A stretch of DNA of 64,000 nucleotides from JAJECS01 sp965262745 (GTDB lineage: Bacteria; Chloroflexota; UBA11872). The notes beneath the pieces were generated by a model. That model worked only from the letters and a program-made list of their open reading frames with translations, was not told where the DNA came from and ran no database searches. Position numbers and translations under genes: made by a program. This document shows positions 33,894 through 42,987 of this stretch, piece by piece (the first letter of the stretch is position 1; each line of letters begins with the position of its first letter). The stretch spans positions 2,294,001 through 2,358,000 of the forward strand of contig OZ253558.1 in NCBI GenBank assembly GCA_965262745.1, read 5' to 3'.

Positions 33894-33961
33894 TTGAGGT
33901 AATCGGCACGCAAAGCGCCATTCGGCCTGTCAGATGTAGCAACGGTGTTGGGCGTCAAGGG

Positions 33962-34910
33962 TTACATGGGCGGAGGAGTGGGGGCGACCCAGACGGTCTG
34001 CTGCTTGCAGAGGGCATTGCAGAGCACGAGCAGCTTGCGCATGCAGGCGGTGAGGGCCACGAGCTTCGGCTTCCCGGCCGCGACCAGGCGCTGGTAAAAG
34101 GCGCGGAGGCTGGGGTTGGCGCGACTGGCGGCGAGGGCGGCCATATAGAGGGCGGCGCGGACCGAGGCGCGGCCACCCCAGACGCTGCGGCGCCCGCGCC
34201 CGGTGCCGCTGTCGCGATTGAAGGGGGCGACGCCGACGAGGGCGGCGACCTGGTGGCGGGAGAGCGTGCCCAGTTCGGGCAGCTCGGCGAGCAAGGTGCG
34301 GCAGGCGACGGGGCCGATGCCGGGGATGCTCTGCAGCCAGGCGGCGCGGGCGCGCAGGGCCGGATGGGCCTGCACCGCGTGGTCGAGCCGCGCATCGAGG
34401 TCGGCCAGGTGCTGCGTCAGCCAGGCCAGATGGGCGTCGACGTCGGCCCGGAGCGCTGGCGGGGCTTGGTGGCGCCGCTGCTGCTCCGCCACGCGGATGG
34501 CGAGGAGCTGGCGCCGCCGGGTGACCAGGGCGTGCAGGTGGAGGGTGGCGGCATCTGGGCGCGGGCGCAGCGGCGGCTGGACCTCGGCGGCGAAGCGGGC
34601 CAGCCCCCAGGCGTCGAGCCGGTCGGTCTTGGCCAGGATATTGCGGCTGCGGGCGAAGTCGCGCACCTGCCGCGGATTGACCACCGCCGCCGGCAGCCCG
34701 GCGCCGGTCAGGGCCGCATCGACCGCCCGCTCGTAGCCGCCGCTGGCCTCCAGCACGATGCGGGTCGGCGCGTGGGTCCTGGACCCACCGGACGAGGCGA
34801 GCGTGGCCCGCGGGCGTGTTGGGGACGCGCCAGGCGTCTTGGGTCGGATGCACCGCGAGGTCCAGGTGATCGCGGGCGACGTCCAGGCCGAGCGACGGGG
34901 GCTGGGGCAT
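33962..34910 (-). pseudogene. IS110-family transposase, frameshifted
   Basis: The N-terminal DEDD part starts at the ATG at 34910 (LGLDVARDHLDLAVHP, first catalytic Asp) and stays in frame to about 34785. From about 34766 the protein continues in another frame: TRIVLEASGGYERAV with the catalytic Glu, KTDRLDAWGLARFA with a catalytic Asp, then the Transposase_20 domain (IPGIGPVACRTLLAELPELG, VGVAPFNRDSG). Both halves are otherwise intact, so a single-base indel between about 34766 and 34790 splits the gene; a sequencing error or programmed shift is possible. IS110 elements lack terminal inverted repeats, and I could not place the ends. Confidence 0.85.
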
Positions 34911-35054
34911 TTCGGTACCCTCCCATGCGGCGCCGACCTCTCGCCCAACCTTGCAAGATGCGGGCTCGCTCCGGCGGCCCTGGCAACGGTACGGGCTCTG
35001 GGCCAGCGCCACGGGCCGGGACGACCACGCTACATAGCGGTCTCATGGGACCTA

Positions 35055-35205
35055 GGGGCGGACGGTCTGTCCCGGCCCGGTGCTTCCCCCGGACGATCCG
35101 AGGGTTCTGCAACATACAAGGGGCGGTTCGCGAACCGCCCTTGCGTGTTTCAAGGCCCTCGGATGATCCAAAGTTAGGCGCCGGGCCGGGACGGACCTTC
35201 CGCCC
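35055..35205. repeat. 151-bp imperfect palindrome, MITE-like or giant hairpin
   Basis: The two halves are reverse complements for about 75 bp each with only scattered mismatches and a one-base offset: the left arm holds GTCCCGGCCCGG, ATCCGAGGG and AAGGGGCGGTTCG, the right arm their complements. The centre is GGGCGGTTCGCGAACCGCCC at 35121-35140. It lies between the IS110 remnant and the DNA methyltransferase stop. A short relative of the core is at 40930-40949. Confidence 0.85.
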
Positions 35206-35217
35206 GATGGCCGACCC

Positions 35218-36099
35218 TCAGCCCGCAAGCGACGCCTCTCTCGGCGAGTCGCGATAGGGCGCATCGTCGAACCCGATGAATTCCACATCCGCGTAGGCCG
35301 CGAAGCGCCGCGCCATGACCGCCAGCGCCTCGGGGTTGTCATCGACCAGCACGAAGCGCCGGCCCAGCACGCGCGCCGCCTCGCCCACGGTGCCGCTGCC
35401 GGCGAAGAAGTCCAGCACCGTGCCGCCGGGCGGGCATGAGGCCTGAATGATCCGGCGCGCGATGCCCACCGGCTTCTGCGTCGGGTAGCCGGTGCGCTCC
35501 TTGCCGTTCGTGGGCACGATGGTGTGCCACCAGGTGTCCGTGGGCAGCTTGCCCCGGGCGGCTTTTTCCGGACCGACCAGCCCGGGCGCCATGTAGGGGA
35601 TGCGCTCGACCTCGTCCGTGTCGAAGTAGTACCGCTCCGGGTCCTTGGCATACACCAGGATGTTGTCGTGCTTCGGGGGCCACTTCTTCTTGGTGCGTCC
35701 GCCGTAGTCGTAGGCCCAGATGATCTCGTTGAGGAACGAGTCGCGCCCAAAGATGCCGTCGAGCAGGACCTTGGCGTAGTGCACCTCGCGGTAGTCGAGA
35801 TGCAGATAGAGCGACCCGGTCGCCGCCAGCAGTCGATGGGCTTCTTCCAGGCGGGGCTCGAGAAACCCGAGGTAGTCCTCGAAGGCGTCATCGAACGCCC
35901 GCGTGCCCAGCCGCTCGGTGCGGTAGCGCCGGCCCTGAAACCCAGTGCGGTCGCCCTCCGGGTCGCGGCGCGTCCGTAGCTGGGTGCGCGCCTGCGTCCG
36001 GCCCGTATTGAACGGCGGATCGACGTAGATGAGGTCGATGCTGCCCGACGGCATGTCCGGCAGGATCGACAGATTGTCGGCGAAGTAGACGCGGTTCAT
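35218..36099 (-). CDS. Orphan DNA adenine/cytosine-N4 methyltransferase (N6_N4_Mtase)
   Basis: 293 residues from the ATG at 36099; the frame extends upstream only as antisense of mnmE. Motif IV is DPPFNTG near the N-terminus and motif I, DFFAGSGT, near the C-terminus, giving the beta-class order seen in CcrM, M.HinfI and type III Mod proteins. LHLDYREVHYAKVLLD and WAYDYGG are typical of this group. There is no restriction gene beside it, so it may act as a solitary regulator or be a remnant of a system associated with the neighbouring IS110. The recognition sequence cannot be told. Confidence 0.88.
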   Translation of the reverse strand: MNRVYFADNLSILPDMPSGSIDLIYVDPPFNTGRTQARTQLRTRRDPEGDRTGFQGRRYRTERLGTRAFDDAFEDYLGFLEPRLEEAHRLLAATGSLYLHLDYREVHYAKVLLDGIFGRDSFLNEIIWAYDYGGRTKKKWPPKHDNILVYAKDPERYYFDTDEVERIPYMAPGLVGPEKAARGKLPTDTWWHTIVPTNGKERTGYPTQKPVGIARRIIQASCPPGGTVLDFFAGSGTVGEAARVLGRRFVLVDDNPEALAVMARRFAAYADVEFIGFDDAPYRDSPREASLAG

Positions 36100-36151
36100 C
36101 GCTGCGGTCGCTGCTCCTCGAATCCACCACGGGCCCGCCCCGCCGCCATGG

Positions 36152-37537
36152 TCACTTCCCGATGCAGAACTTGGCGAATATGGCATCCAGCAGGTCCTCG
36201 GTGGCCGACTCGCCCGTGACCTCGCCAAGCGCCTGCACCGCGCCGCGCAGGCCGATGGCGATGAAGTCTGCGGGCAGCCCTCCGGCGACCGCCTCACTGG
36301 CGCCGGCCAACTCCGCCCGCGCCCGATCCAGCGCCTGCTTGTGGCGCAGGCTGGCCACGGTGCCCAGGTCGGGATTCGGCGCCCCGTCGCCGATGAGGCT
36401 GCGGAGGGCCGCGCGCACGCCGGCGACATCGCCGCCGATCGCGCTGGTGCGGCACACCGGCGCCTCGATGAGCCGCGCCACGTCGCCAGCGGTGATTGCA
36501 GGGGCCAGATCGCTCTTGTTGACGATGACGATGGCGGTCTTCCCCGCCTCGGACACGCGCCGCCCTGCGTCGCGGTCGGCCTCAGACAACGCGCGGGACC
36601 CGTCCAACACCAGGGCCGCCACGTCCGCCGCGGCCAGCGCCGCGCCGCTGCGCGCCACGCCAATGCGCTCAACCGGATCGTCCGTCGCGCGCAGGCCGGC
36701 CGTGTCGCTGAGCCGCACCGGAATCCCGTCCAGATTGAAGGACTCCTCAACCACGTCGCGGGTGGTGCCCGGAACCTCGGTGACGATGGCGCGTTCGGTG
36801 GCGAGCAAGGCGTTCATCAGTGACGACTTACCCACGTTGGGGCTGCCGACCAGCACCACGCGAAACCCGTGCCGCTGCAGCAGGCCGCGATCGGCGCTCG
36901 CCAAGATCGCCGCCAGCGTCCGGTCAATCGCCTCCAGCGTGCGCCCCACGTCGTCGCGCGGCACCGGCGGCACGTCCTCTTCCGCAAAGTCGATCTCTGC
37001 CTCCAGCCGCGCCATGAGGTCCATGCAAGCGCGCCGCAGATCGCCGACGGAGCTGGAGAGACGTCCGGCCAGCTGATCGGCCGCGGCGGCCAGGGCCTCG
37101 GCCGTCGGCGCCGCGACCAGGTCGGCGACGGCTTCCGCCTGCGCCAGGTCCAGCCGCCCGTTGAGAAAGGCGCGCAGGGTGAACTCACCCGGGTCGGCGG
37201 GACGCGCCCCCGCCCGGAGCACCGCGTCAAGCACGCGAGTCGTCACAAGGACTCCGCCGTGGCCCTGGAGCTCGATGACGTCCTCACCCGTATACGAATG
37301 CGGCCCCGGCATATACAGCAGCAAGCCGTCGTCGATGACCGCGTGCGGCGGGTCCGGGTCAACCACGTCCACGCGGTGCGCAAAGCGCGGGCGCGGACGC
37401 TCGAGCGTTTCGTGAAACCGGACGACGGCCTCGGCCAGCCCGAGCGCCTCGGGACCACTCAGGCGCACGATGCCGATGCCGCCCGGCCCCGGCGCCGTGG
37501 CAATGGCGGCGATGGTGTCGGCAGCGCTGCGCATCAT
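36152..37537 (-). CDS. mnmE: tRNA-5-carboxymethylaminomethyl-2-thiouridine GTPase
   Basis: 461 residues. N-terminal formyl-THF binding domain (DTIAAIATAPGPGGIGIVRLSG, then RFAHRVDVV), a helical region, and an inserted G domain with G1 GSPNVGKSS (about 229), G2 TTRDVVEE, G3 DTAGLR and G4 NKSD. The protein ends FCIGK, the essential C-terminal Cys motif. With MnmG it modifies the wobble uridine of several tRNAs. ATGs at 37537 and 37534 follow GGGG at suitable spacing; a TTG at 37552 is also possible. The DNA methyltransferase is 52 nt downstream. A repeat element sits directly upstream of the start. Confidence 0.95.
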   Translation of the reverse strand: MMRSAADTIAAIATAPGPGGIGIVRLSGPEALGLAEAVVRFHETLERPRPRFAHRVDVVDPDPPHAVIDDGLLLYMPGPHSYTGEDVIELQGHGGVLVTTRVLDAVLRAGARPADPGEFTLRAFLNGRLDLAQAEAVADLVAAPTAEALAAAADQLAGRLSSSVGDLRRACMDLMARLEAEIDFAEEDVPPVPRDDVGRTLEAIDRTLAAILASADRGLLQRHGFRVVLVGSPNVGKSSLMNALLATERAIVTEVPGTTRDVVEESFNLDGIPVRLSDTAGLRATDDPVERIGVARSGAALAAADVAALVLDGSRALSEADRDAGRRVSEAGKTAIVIVNKSDLAPAITAGDVARLIEAPVCRTSAIGGDVAGVRAALRSLIGDGAPNPDLGTVASLRHKQALDRARAELAGASEAVAGGLPADFIAIGLRGAVQALGEVTGESATEDLLDAIFAKFCIGK

Positions 37538-37555
37538 TCCGAGTCGCCCCAACCT

Positions 37556-37647
37556 GTCATTCCGAGCCGCAGGCGAGGAATCTCAGATCGCTCATTTCCA
37601 CGCGCGGCGGTCGAGGATCGGGATTCCTCACGTTTTTTCGGAGTGAC
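37556..37647. repeat. Dispersed element with GTCATTCCGA ends, copy 2
   Basis: 92 bp with left end GTCATTCCGA and right end TCGGAGTGAC (9 of 10 positions match the inverted repeat), and internal GAGGAATC pairing with GATTCCTC, so the whole unit can fold. It occupies the upstream region of mnmE, starting 19 bp before the ATG, and must overlap its promoter or leader. Confidence 0.75.
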
Positions 37648-37721
37648 GGAGTGGTGCGGCATGACGGCGGCTTCGGCATCACCGGCGCTGCTCCACATGG
37701 CCAGCAGCACTCAGGCCCGAA

Positions 37722-39521
37722 TCAGGCCGGCGCGGCTGCCAGGCTGGGCGTGGGCGGCTCCGCCGCGGCGAGCGCGCGCGCGTACTCGCGCTGCAGCATC
37801 CGTTTGCTCACGTGGATGCCGATGTGATCCCATGGCAGGGGCTCGTCGGGATCACGGTGGCGATAGATCACCTCGTCGAGGTCGACGCCCGCGTCCGCCA
37901 CGGCGGCGAACCAAGCGCCTGGCCTGAAGTGCTCCGTCCAGCCGTCGAAGCGGCAGCCGCGGTCCCAAGCGCCGCGAATCACGCGCCCGACGCGCCGGTC
38001 GCCCACCGCCAGCAGGGCCTCCACCTGGCTTTCCTCGGTGTCGTGCCACATCAGATGCACGTTGCGGTCGCGCACGATCTCGAAGCAGGCCCGCTGCTTG
38101 GCGCGGATGGCCTCGGGCCGGTCCTGCGGATGCCATTGAAACGGGGTGAAGGGCTTGGGAATGAAGGTCGAGACGGTGACGTTGACCTTCGCCTTGGGCC
38201 CATGATGGCGGCGCCCGACGGCCATCACGCGGTTGGCCAGGTGCGCGATCGCGCGCGCGTCATCCAGCGTCTCCGTGGGCTGCCCGATCATGAAGTACAG
38301 CTTGATCGTGCGGAAGCCCTGCGCAAATGCCATCTCGCAGGTGCTCAGCAGGTCCTCGTCCGTGATCTCCTTGTTGATCACTTTGCGCATGCGCGTGGTC
38401 GCCGCCTCGGGCGCGAAGGTCAGGCTGCCGCCGCGCTTGCCGCCACGCTGCAGCGCCCGCGCGATGTCGACGTTGAAGCTCTCGACGCGGGTGGACGGAA
38501 TGCTCACTTGCAGGTAGTCGGGCGTCGAGTCCTGCACCTCGCCGATCAGGGCGTCGAGGCCGTCATAGTCCACGGCGTTGAGCGAGAGCAGCGACACGTC
38601 GCTCTGCCCCGTGGACGCCAGGCATTGATCGATAGCCGCCGCCACGCCCTTCGCCGACCGCCGGCGCACGGGCCGGTAGATGTAGCCCGCCTGGCAGAAG
38701 CGGCAGGCGCGCGCGCAGCCGCGGTCCAACTCGACGGCCACGCGGTCGTGCACCACCTCGGTGAGCGGCACGACCGGGCGGGACGGCGCGGGAACGGCGT
38801 CCAGGTCCACCAGCTGCCGCTCGATCCGCGCCGGCGCGTCCGCGTGCAGCCGCTCGTGCCCAACGAACTGGTGGCCCGCGTAGCGCGGCCGGTAGAGCGA
38901 CGGGACGTAAAAGCCCGGCATCTCCGTGGCGCAGTGGAGCAGGAACGCGCGGCGCCAATCGGGGCGGTCGCGGTCGAAGCCCGCGAGGGCATCGAGCAAG
39001 CGCGGCAGCATCTCCTCGCCCTCGCCGATCGCGATCAGGTCGAAGAAGTCCGCCATCGGCTCGGGGTTGATCAGCGCGGAGCCGCCGCCGAGGATCAGCG
39101 GATCGTTCGGCCCACGCTCATGGCTCTCCAGCGGGATGTCCGCCAGGTCCAGCATCTCGAGCACATTGGTGTTTCCGCTCTCGTAGCTGAGCGAGAACCC
39201 AAGCATGTCGAAGTCGGCCAGCGGTCGCCGCGTCTCCCAACCGAACAGCGGCAGCCCCGCCTCGCGCATGAGGTCCGCCAAATCCGGAAACGGCGTGAAG
39301 GCGCGGTCGCAGAGGTGGGGCGTGTGGTCGTTGACCTGCTCGTAGAGCACCCCCATGGCGAGGTTGGACATCCCGATCTCATACGCGTCGGGGAAGCACA
39401 GCGCGAACGTCGTCGCCGCCTCGCGCCAGGATTTGCGCCGAGCGTTCAGCTCGCCGCCGACGTACTGCGCGGGCTTGGCGACGCGGTCGAGGAGGGGTGT
39501 GATGTCGACGGCGGGGTTCAT
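37722..39521 (-). CDS. B12-binding-type radical SAM protein, TIGR03960 family
   Basis: 599 residues from the ATG at 39521 (GTG at 39548 possible). It opens KPAQYVGGELNARRK and CFPDAYEIGMSNLAMGVLYE, the TIGR03960 opening with a B12-binding-like domain (GPNDPLILGGGSALINPEP). The radical SAM cluster motif is CARACRFCQAGYIYRP at about 270 (CxxxCxxC). Proteins of this family occur widely in anaerobic and Chloroflexota genomes, often next to a TIGR03936 partner, which is absent here; the C-terminal TIGR03936 domain is likewise not seen. The reaction is not known to me. Its neighbour mnmE modifies tRNA, so an RNA substrate is conceivable. Confidence 0.9.
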   Translation of the reverse strand: MNPAVDITPLLDRVAKPAQYVGGELNARRKSWREAATTFALCFPDAYEIGMSNLAMGVLYEQVNDHTPHLCDRAFTPFPDLADLMREAGLPLFGWETRRPLADFDMLGFSLSYESGNTNVLEMLDLADIPLESHERGPNDPLILGGGSALINPEPMADFFDLIAIGEGEEMLPRLLDALAGFDRDRPDWRRAFLLHCATEMPGFYVPSLYRPRYAGHQFVGHERLHADAPARIERQLVDLDAVPAPSRPVVPLTEVVHDRVAVELDRGCARACRFCQAGYIYRPVRRRSAKGVAAAIDQCLASTGQSDVSLLSLNAVDYDGLDALIGEVQDSTPDYLQVSIPSTRVESFNVDIARALQRGGKRGGSLTFAPEAATTRMRKVINKEITDEDLLSTCEMAFAQGFRTIKLYFMIGQPTETLDDARAIAHLANRVMAVGRRHHGPKAKVNVTVSTFIPKPFTPFQWHPQDRPEAIRAKQRACFEIVRDRNVHLMWHDTEESQVEALLAVGDRRVGRVIRGAWDRGCRFDGWTEHFRPGAWFAAVADAGVDLDEVIYRHRDPDEPLPWDHIGIHVSKRMLQREYARALAAAEPPTPSLAAAPA

Positions 39522-39562
39522 AGAGTGATGCTGCGGGGATGCCGACACCTAGTCCGGCACCT

Positions 39563-39568
39563 TAGCAT
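39563..39568 (+). promoter_or_regulatory. Candidate -10 box TAGCAT for the amidohydrolase
   Basis: TAGCAT would place the transcript start near 39576, close to an in-frame ATG at 39578. The better ATG at 39641 has AGGAAGG about 9 nt upstream, so a leader of about 65 nt is the simplest reading. Confidence 0.3.
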
Positions 39569-39640
39569 GCACACGCCATGCTCGACGCCGAAGCGGGCGG
39601 CCAGAACGCCGCACCGCGCCGCCAGGAAGGAATTCACGCC

Positions 39641-40885
39641 ATGCCCGATCTCGTGCTGCGTGCCGCCACGCTGATTGACGGCACCGGGTCCGAGCCGCAG
39701 CGGCCCGGCGCGGTGACGATTCGCGACGGACAGATCGCCGCCGTGGGCGCACCCGGCCGCGACGCCGGCGACGCCGAAATCATGGACTTCGGCGATGCCA
39801 CGCTTCTCCCGGGGCTGATCGACGCCCACGTGCACCTGCAATTCACCGCCGGACCGGACCATCCCACCACCCGCGCCGCGCACATGCACGCCAGCGACGC
39901 CGAGCGCATCGCCACCGCGATCGGCAACGCCCAGCGCGGTTTGGCGACCGGCGTGACCACCATGCGCGATACCGGCGGTTACCTGACGCTCAACATGGAC
40001 GTGCGCGACGCCATCAATGACGGCCACGTTGTGGGTCCGCGTCTGCTCGTGTGCGGCGCCCCCATCACCACCACCGCCGGTCACCTGCACTGGTGCGGCC
40101 TGCGCGCGGATACCCGCGACGAGGTCGTCGCGGCCGTGCGCACAATGGTCGAGGCCGGGGCGGACTTTGTGAAGGTCATGGCCACCGGCGGCATGATGAC
40201 CCCAGGCACCTCGCCGGGCATGACGCAATACTCGGACACCGAGCTGCGCGCCCTCGTCAACGACGCCCACCGGCTGCGTAAGCAGGTGGCAGCCCACGTG
40301 CTGGGCACCACCGGCTGCATCCTGGCCATCGACGCCGGCGTGGACACCCTGGAGCACTGCTCCTGGCTCGACGAATCCGGCGCGCTGGGCACGCTGCGCT
40401 TCGACGCCGAGGCGGCCGCTCGCGTGTCGCCCGCCACCCAATCGGTGCACATGACGATCGGCGCGGGCACCCGCGAGGTGGTGCGCGGACTGGCCAACCT
40501 GGACGAGCTGTCCGAGGCGGGCCGCGAAGAGCTGCGCACGCGCGGCATCTACCACCGCGCCATGCGCGCCAGCGGCACGCCGATGGTCGTCTCCAGCGAC
40601 GCCGGCGTGATGACCACGGCCCATGACGAGTTCGCGCTAACCGTCATCGCCGCTGTCGGCGTGCTGGACCTGACGCCGGCCGAGGCCGTCAACCTCAGCA
40701 GCTACGCCGCCGCGCGCGCGATCGGCCTGGGCCAGGTGACCGGCGCCCTCAAGCCCGGCCTCGCCGCCGACGTGCTGGTGGTCGAGGGCGACGCAGCCGA
40801 GAACATCTGCCGCGTCGGGCACCCGCTCGCCGTCTACCTGGGCGGTCGCGAAGTAGCCCGCGAGCGCCGCCTGCTCACCGCCTGA
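39641..40885 (+). CDS. Amidohydrolase-superfamily enzyme (prolidase/imidazolonepropionase-like)
   Basis: 414 residues. The metal site is complete: HVH in LIDAHVHLQF, a bridging Lys in FVKVMATGG, His in QVAAHVLGT, His in DTLEHCSW and Asp in VVSSDAG. The small N- and C-terminal beta-sandwich is present (GLAADVLVVEGD). The closest well-known groups are the Xaa-Pro dipeptidase-like and aryldialkyl-type amidohydrolases; the substrate cannot be named. The ATG at 39641 is preferred over 39578 because it has AGGAAGG upstream and begins at the first beta-strand. It is divergent from the radical SAM gene. Confidence 0.9.
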   Translation: MPDLVLRAATLIDGTGSEPQRPGAVTIRDGQIAAVGAPGRDAGDAEIMDFGDATLLPGLIDAHVHLQFTAGPDHPTTRAAHMHASDAERIATAIGNAQRGLATGVTTMRDTGGYLTLNMDVRDAINDGHVVGPRLLVCGAPITTTAGHLHWCGLRADTRDEVVAAVRTMVEAGADFVKVMATGGMMTPGTSPGMTQYSDTELRALVNDAHRLRKQVAAHVLGTTGCILAIDAGVDTLEHCSWLDESGALGTLRFDAEAAARVSPATQSVHMTIGAGTREVVRGLANLDELSEAGREELRTRGIYHRAMRASGTPMVVSSDAGVMTTAHDEFALTVIAAVGVLDLTPAEAVNLSSYAAARAIGLGQVTGALKPGLAADVLVVEGDAAENICRVGHPLAVYLGGREVARERRLLTA

Positions 40886-40929
40886 CGGCGGACCCGGGGA
40901 CAACACGCACGGCTCGGGAGGACTTGTAG

Positions 40930-40949
40930 GGGCGCTTCGCGAAGCGCCC
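40930..40949. repeat. Perfect 20-bp palindrome around TTCGCGAA
   Basis: GGGCGCTTCGCGAAGCGCCC, preceded by AG and followed by TA, 44 bp after the amidohydrolase stop. It resembles the centre of the 151-bp palindrome at 35.1 kb and may act as a terminator hairpin or be a shortened copy. Right after it, 40971-41008 carries a pyrimidine/purine-rich repeat (CCTCATCCTCTCCC then GGGGAGAAGGGA) that is also inverted. Confidence 0.6.
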
Positions 40950-41079
40950 TAATGCGCTGCCGCCGCGAATTCCCCCTCATCCTCTCCCACACCAGGGGAG
41001 AAGGGACCGGACTCCCCGGCACAAGCGCCTGCACCCGTCCCGGTGGCCCAGCCTGCGTGGAGCCCGGGAAGTCGCACCC

Positions 41080-42774
41080 CTAGCGATACCCGACGTGGAT
41101 CTCCAGCTTCTCCAGCGTGAGCCGCTCGGCGCTCGCCTCGGGCGGGTTGACCCACACGCCCACGAGGTTTTCTCCATGCGCCAGGAACGCCGGCTGCGCC
41201 TCGAACACCAGCCAGCCGTCCTCAACGATCGGTGGCGGGAGCATGATGTTGTTGAGGCGCAGCTCGATGCGCTCGACGACGTCCGATCGCGGGGGGCGGT
41301 TGTAGAGGTCGCGGTACTTCGTCGCCAGCAGCATCGGATCGAGCCGGTCGCCGTCTGACGCGTCGCCGTCGGACAGCACCGCGCGCACGGTGATGGCCCG
41401 TATAGCGTCGGCCTCCGCGTTCACGTCGTCGCCCACCCACACGCGCACGAACGTGTCCACCTTGCCGTCGCGATAGTCGCTCTGGCCCGGCGGTCCGGGC
41501 CAGTCCTCCTTGGGCTGCGGCGTGCCCGTGGGGATATTGGGCAGCAGCGCCGGCAGCTGGGCCAGCAGGTTGGTGTTGAGCGACATGGCCCGCGGGGTGC
41601 TCCAATCCTCCGGCGGCGGGATCATGAAGTGACCGCCGCCCCGCCGCTCGGCGAAGAACACCTTGTCGGTGCGGCGCAGCGTCTCCAGCGTGCCCAGCTC
41701 GCGCTGCGCGCGCATGCAGCCGCGCCAGTAGTCGGTCTCCATCAGCTCGGTGTAGGTGCCGGCGCGCCGGGCCGACTCCGGCGTGCGGTCGGGGTAGTTG
41801 AAGGTGCACACGCCGTCGGCGCCCTGGTGCAGCCAGTTGGCCGCCGCGCCGCGCTGCACCTCCAACGACGGGTGGACATAGCCGTCACTGGAATGATGCG
41901 CGTCGATGCACGGATACAGCTTCACGGGATGGCCCGCGGTCAGGCGGCGGAAGTCGCGCACGTCCACGTCGAACGTGCGACAGCCGAGGATGAGAATGTC
42001 CACCAGGCCCTCGCGCACCCAAGTTTCGATATCGATGCCGGTGTAGTGGCAGCTCAACACGTCGGGCGGAATCTGCACGCTCAGCAGATAGGGCCGCCCG
42101 CGCACCCGCGCCCGCTCCAGCAGCACCGCGCGCACCGTGCGCATCAGGTCGTTGAGGTGCTCCCGCAGCTCCCACTGATGCCCCGGCGGCAACAGCACGT
42201 CAACGCGCGCGAAATCGAGATTGATGCCGTCGTGGTCGAAGCGCCATGCCACCTCGCGCACGATCTCGGTGATGTAGTCCCGCACTCCGGGCACGGCGTA
42301 GTTCACGAAGCCGCTCTCGACGTGGCCATAGGGCCACAGCAGCCACTCGGGATGCGCCGCCTTTTCCGGAATCGTCGCGGGCACGACCTTCGTGCCGTCC
42401 CAGCCAACGTCGTAGCCGTTCATGGCGAGCTGATAGAAGGACTCGATCCCGCGCCGATGAGACTGCTCCAGGGCCAGGGACGGAATCTCGACGCCCGCCT
42501 CGACCCAGCCCTTGATCCACTCGCCAACGGGGCGCACGTCGCTCTTGAACGAAGCCTCGACGCCGCCCTCGGACCACCAGATGATGGAGTCGATCTGCGT
42601 GCCCGGCATGTCTTGCAAGCTCAACTGTGCGTCCCACCACTTGGCCAGCTGATCGGGCGGCGGCGGCTCGCCCACGAAGTCCTTGGGATCGCCGGTGATG
42701 TCATAGCGCACCACAATCCGCCGCCGCCGCTCCACGGCGGCCAGATGCTCAGCCGAGAGCTCGAATGGATGCAT
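41080..42774 (-). CDS. Putative glycoside hydrolase-like (beta/alpha)8 protein
   Basis: 564 residues from the ATG at 42774. The first 350 residues look like an alpha/beta barrel of the GHL/GH10-clan hypothetical type: IDSIIWWSEGGVEASF, a block with WRFDHDGINLDFARVD where several acidic residues sit after a strand, and GLVDILILGCRTF. The C-terminal 150 residues form a beta-rich domain ending ERLTLEKLEIHVGYR. I recognise the general pattern of large uncharacterised hydrolases in carbohydrate-degrading bacteria but no exact family, and catalytic residues are not certain. No signal peptide is seen. Confidence 0.65.
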   Translation of the reverse strand: MHPFELSAEHLAAVERRRRIVVRYDITGDPKDFVGEPPPPDQLAKWWDAQLSLQDMPGTQIDSIIWWSEGGVEASFKSDVRPVGEWIKGWVEAGVEIPSLALEQSHRRGIESFYQLAMNGYDVGWDGTKVVPATIPEKAAHPEWLLWPYGHVESGFVNYAVPGVRDYITEIVREVAWRFDHDGINLDFARVDVLLPPGHQWELREHLNDLMRTVRAVLLERARVRGRPYLLSVQIPPDVLSCHYTGIDIETWVREGLVDILILGCRTFDVDVRDFRRLTAGHPVKLYPCIDAHHSSDGYVHPSLEVQRGAAANWLHQGADGVCTFNYPDRTPESARRAGTYTELMETDYWRGCMRAQRELGTLETLRRTDKVFFAERRGGGHFMIPPPEDWSTPRAMSLNTNLLAQLPALLPNIPTGTPQPKEDWPGPPGQSDYRDGKVDTFVRVWVGDDVNAEADAIRAITVRAVLSDGDASDGDRLDPMLLATKYRDLYNRPPRSDVVERIELRLNNIMLPPPIVEDGWLVFEAQPAFLAHGENLVGVWVNPPEASAERLTLEKLEIHVGYR

Positions 42775-42953
42775 GGGATGTCTGCTTTCCGCCTGCCCGA
42801 TCCCCGTGCTGGAACTATAGGCCGCGCGGCGGGTGGTTCCGGTCGTCATGCAGCTGCGCGGCCGACTTCGATCCGGCGGTCGGGTACCAGGGACTCATCG
42901 GCGGCCCCATGGGCAACTCAATGGCTGTTCATGCTTGACGTTAGACATAGCAC

Positions 42954-42981
42954 TTGACACTAGACGCGTGCGCGCTACGCT
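42954..42981 (+). promoter_or_regulatory. Sigma-70-type promoter with no protein gene downstream
   Basis: TTGACA (42954-42959), 16-bp spacer, TACGCT (42976-42981). Two direct copies of CTTGAC-N2-TAGAC start at 42934 and 42953, 19 bp apart, the second overlapping the -35 box, so a regulator may bind here. The next item on this strand is a terminator about 30 bp further on. Confidence 0.55.
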
Positions 42982-42987
42982 TCGGCT

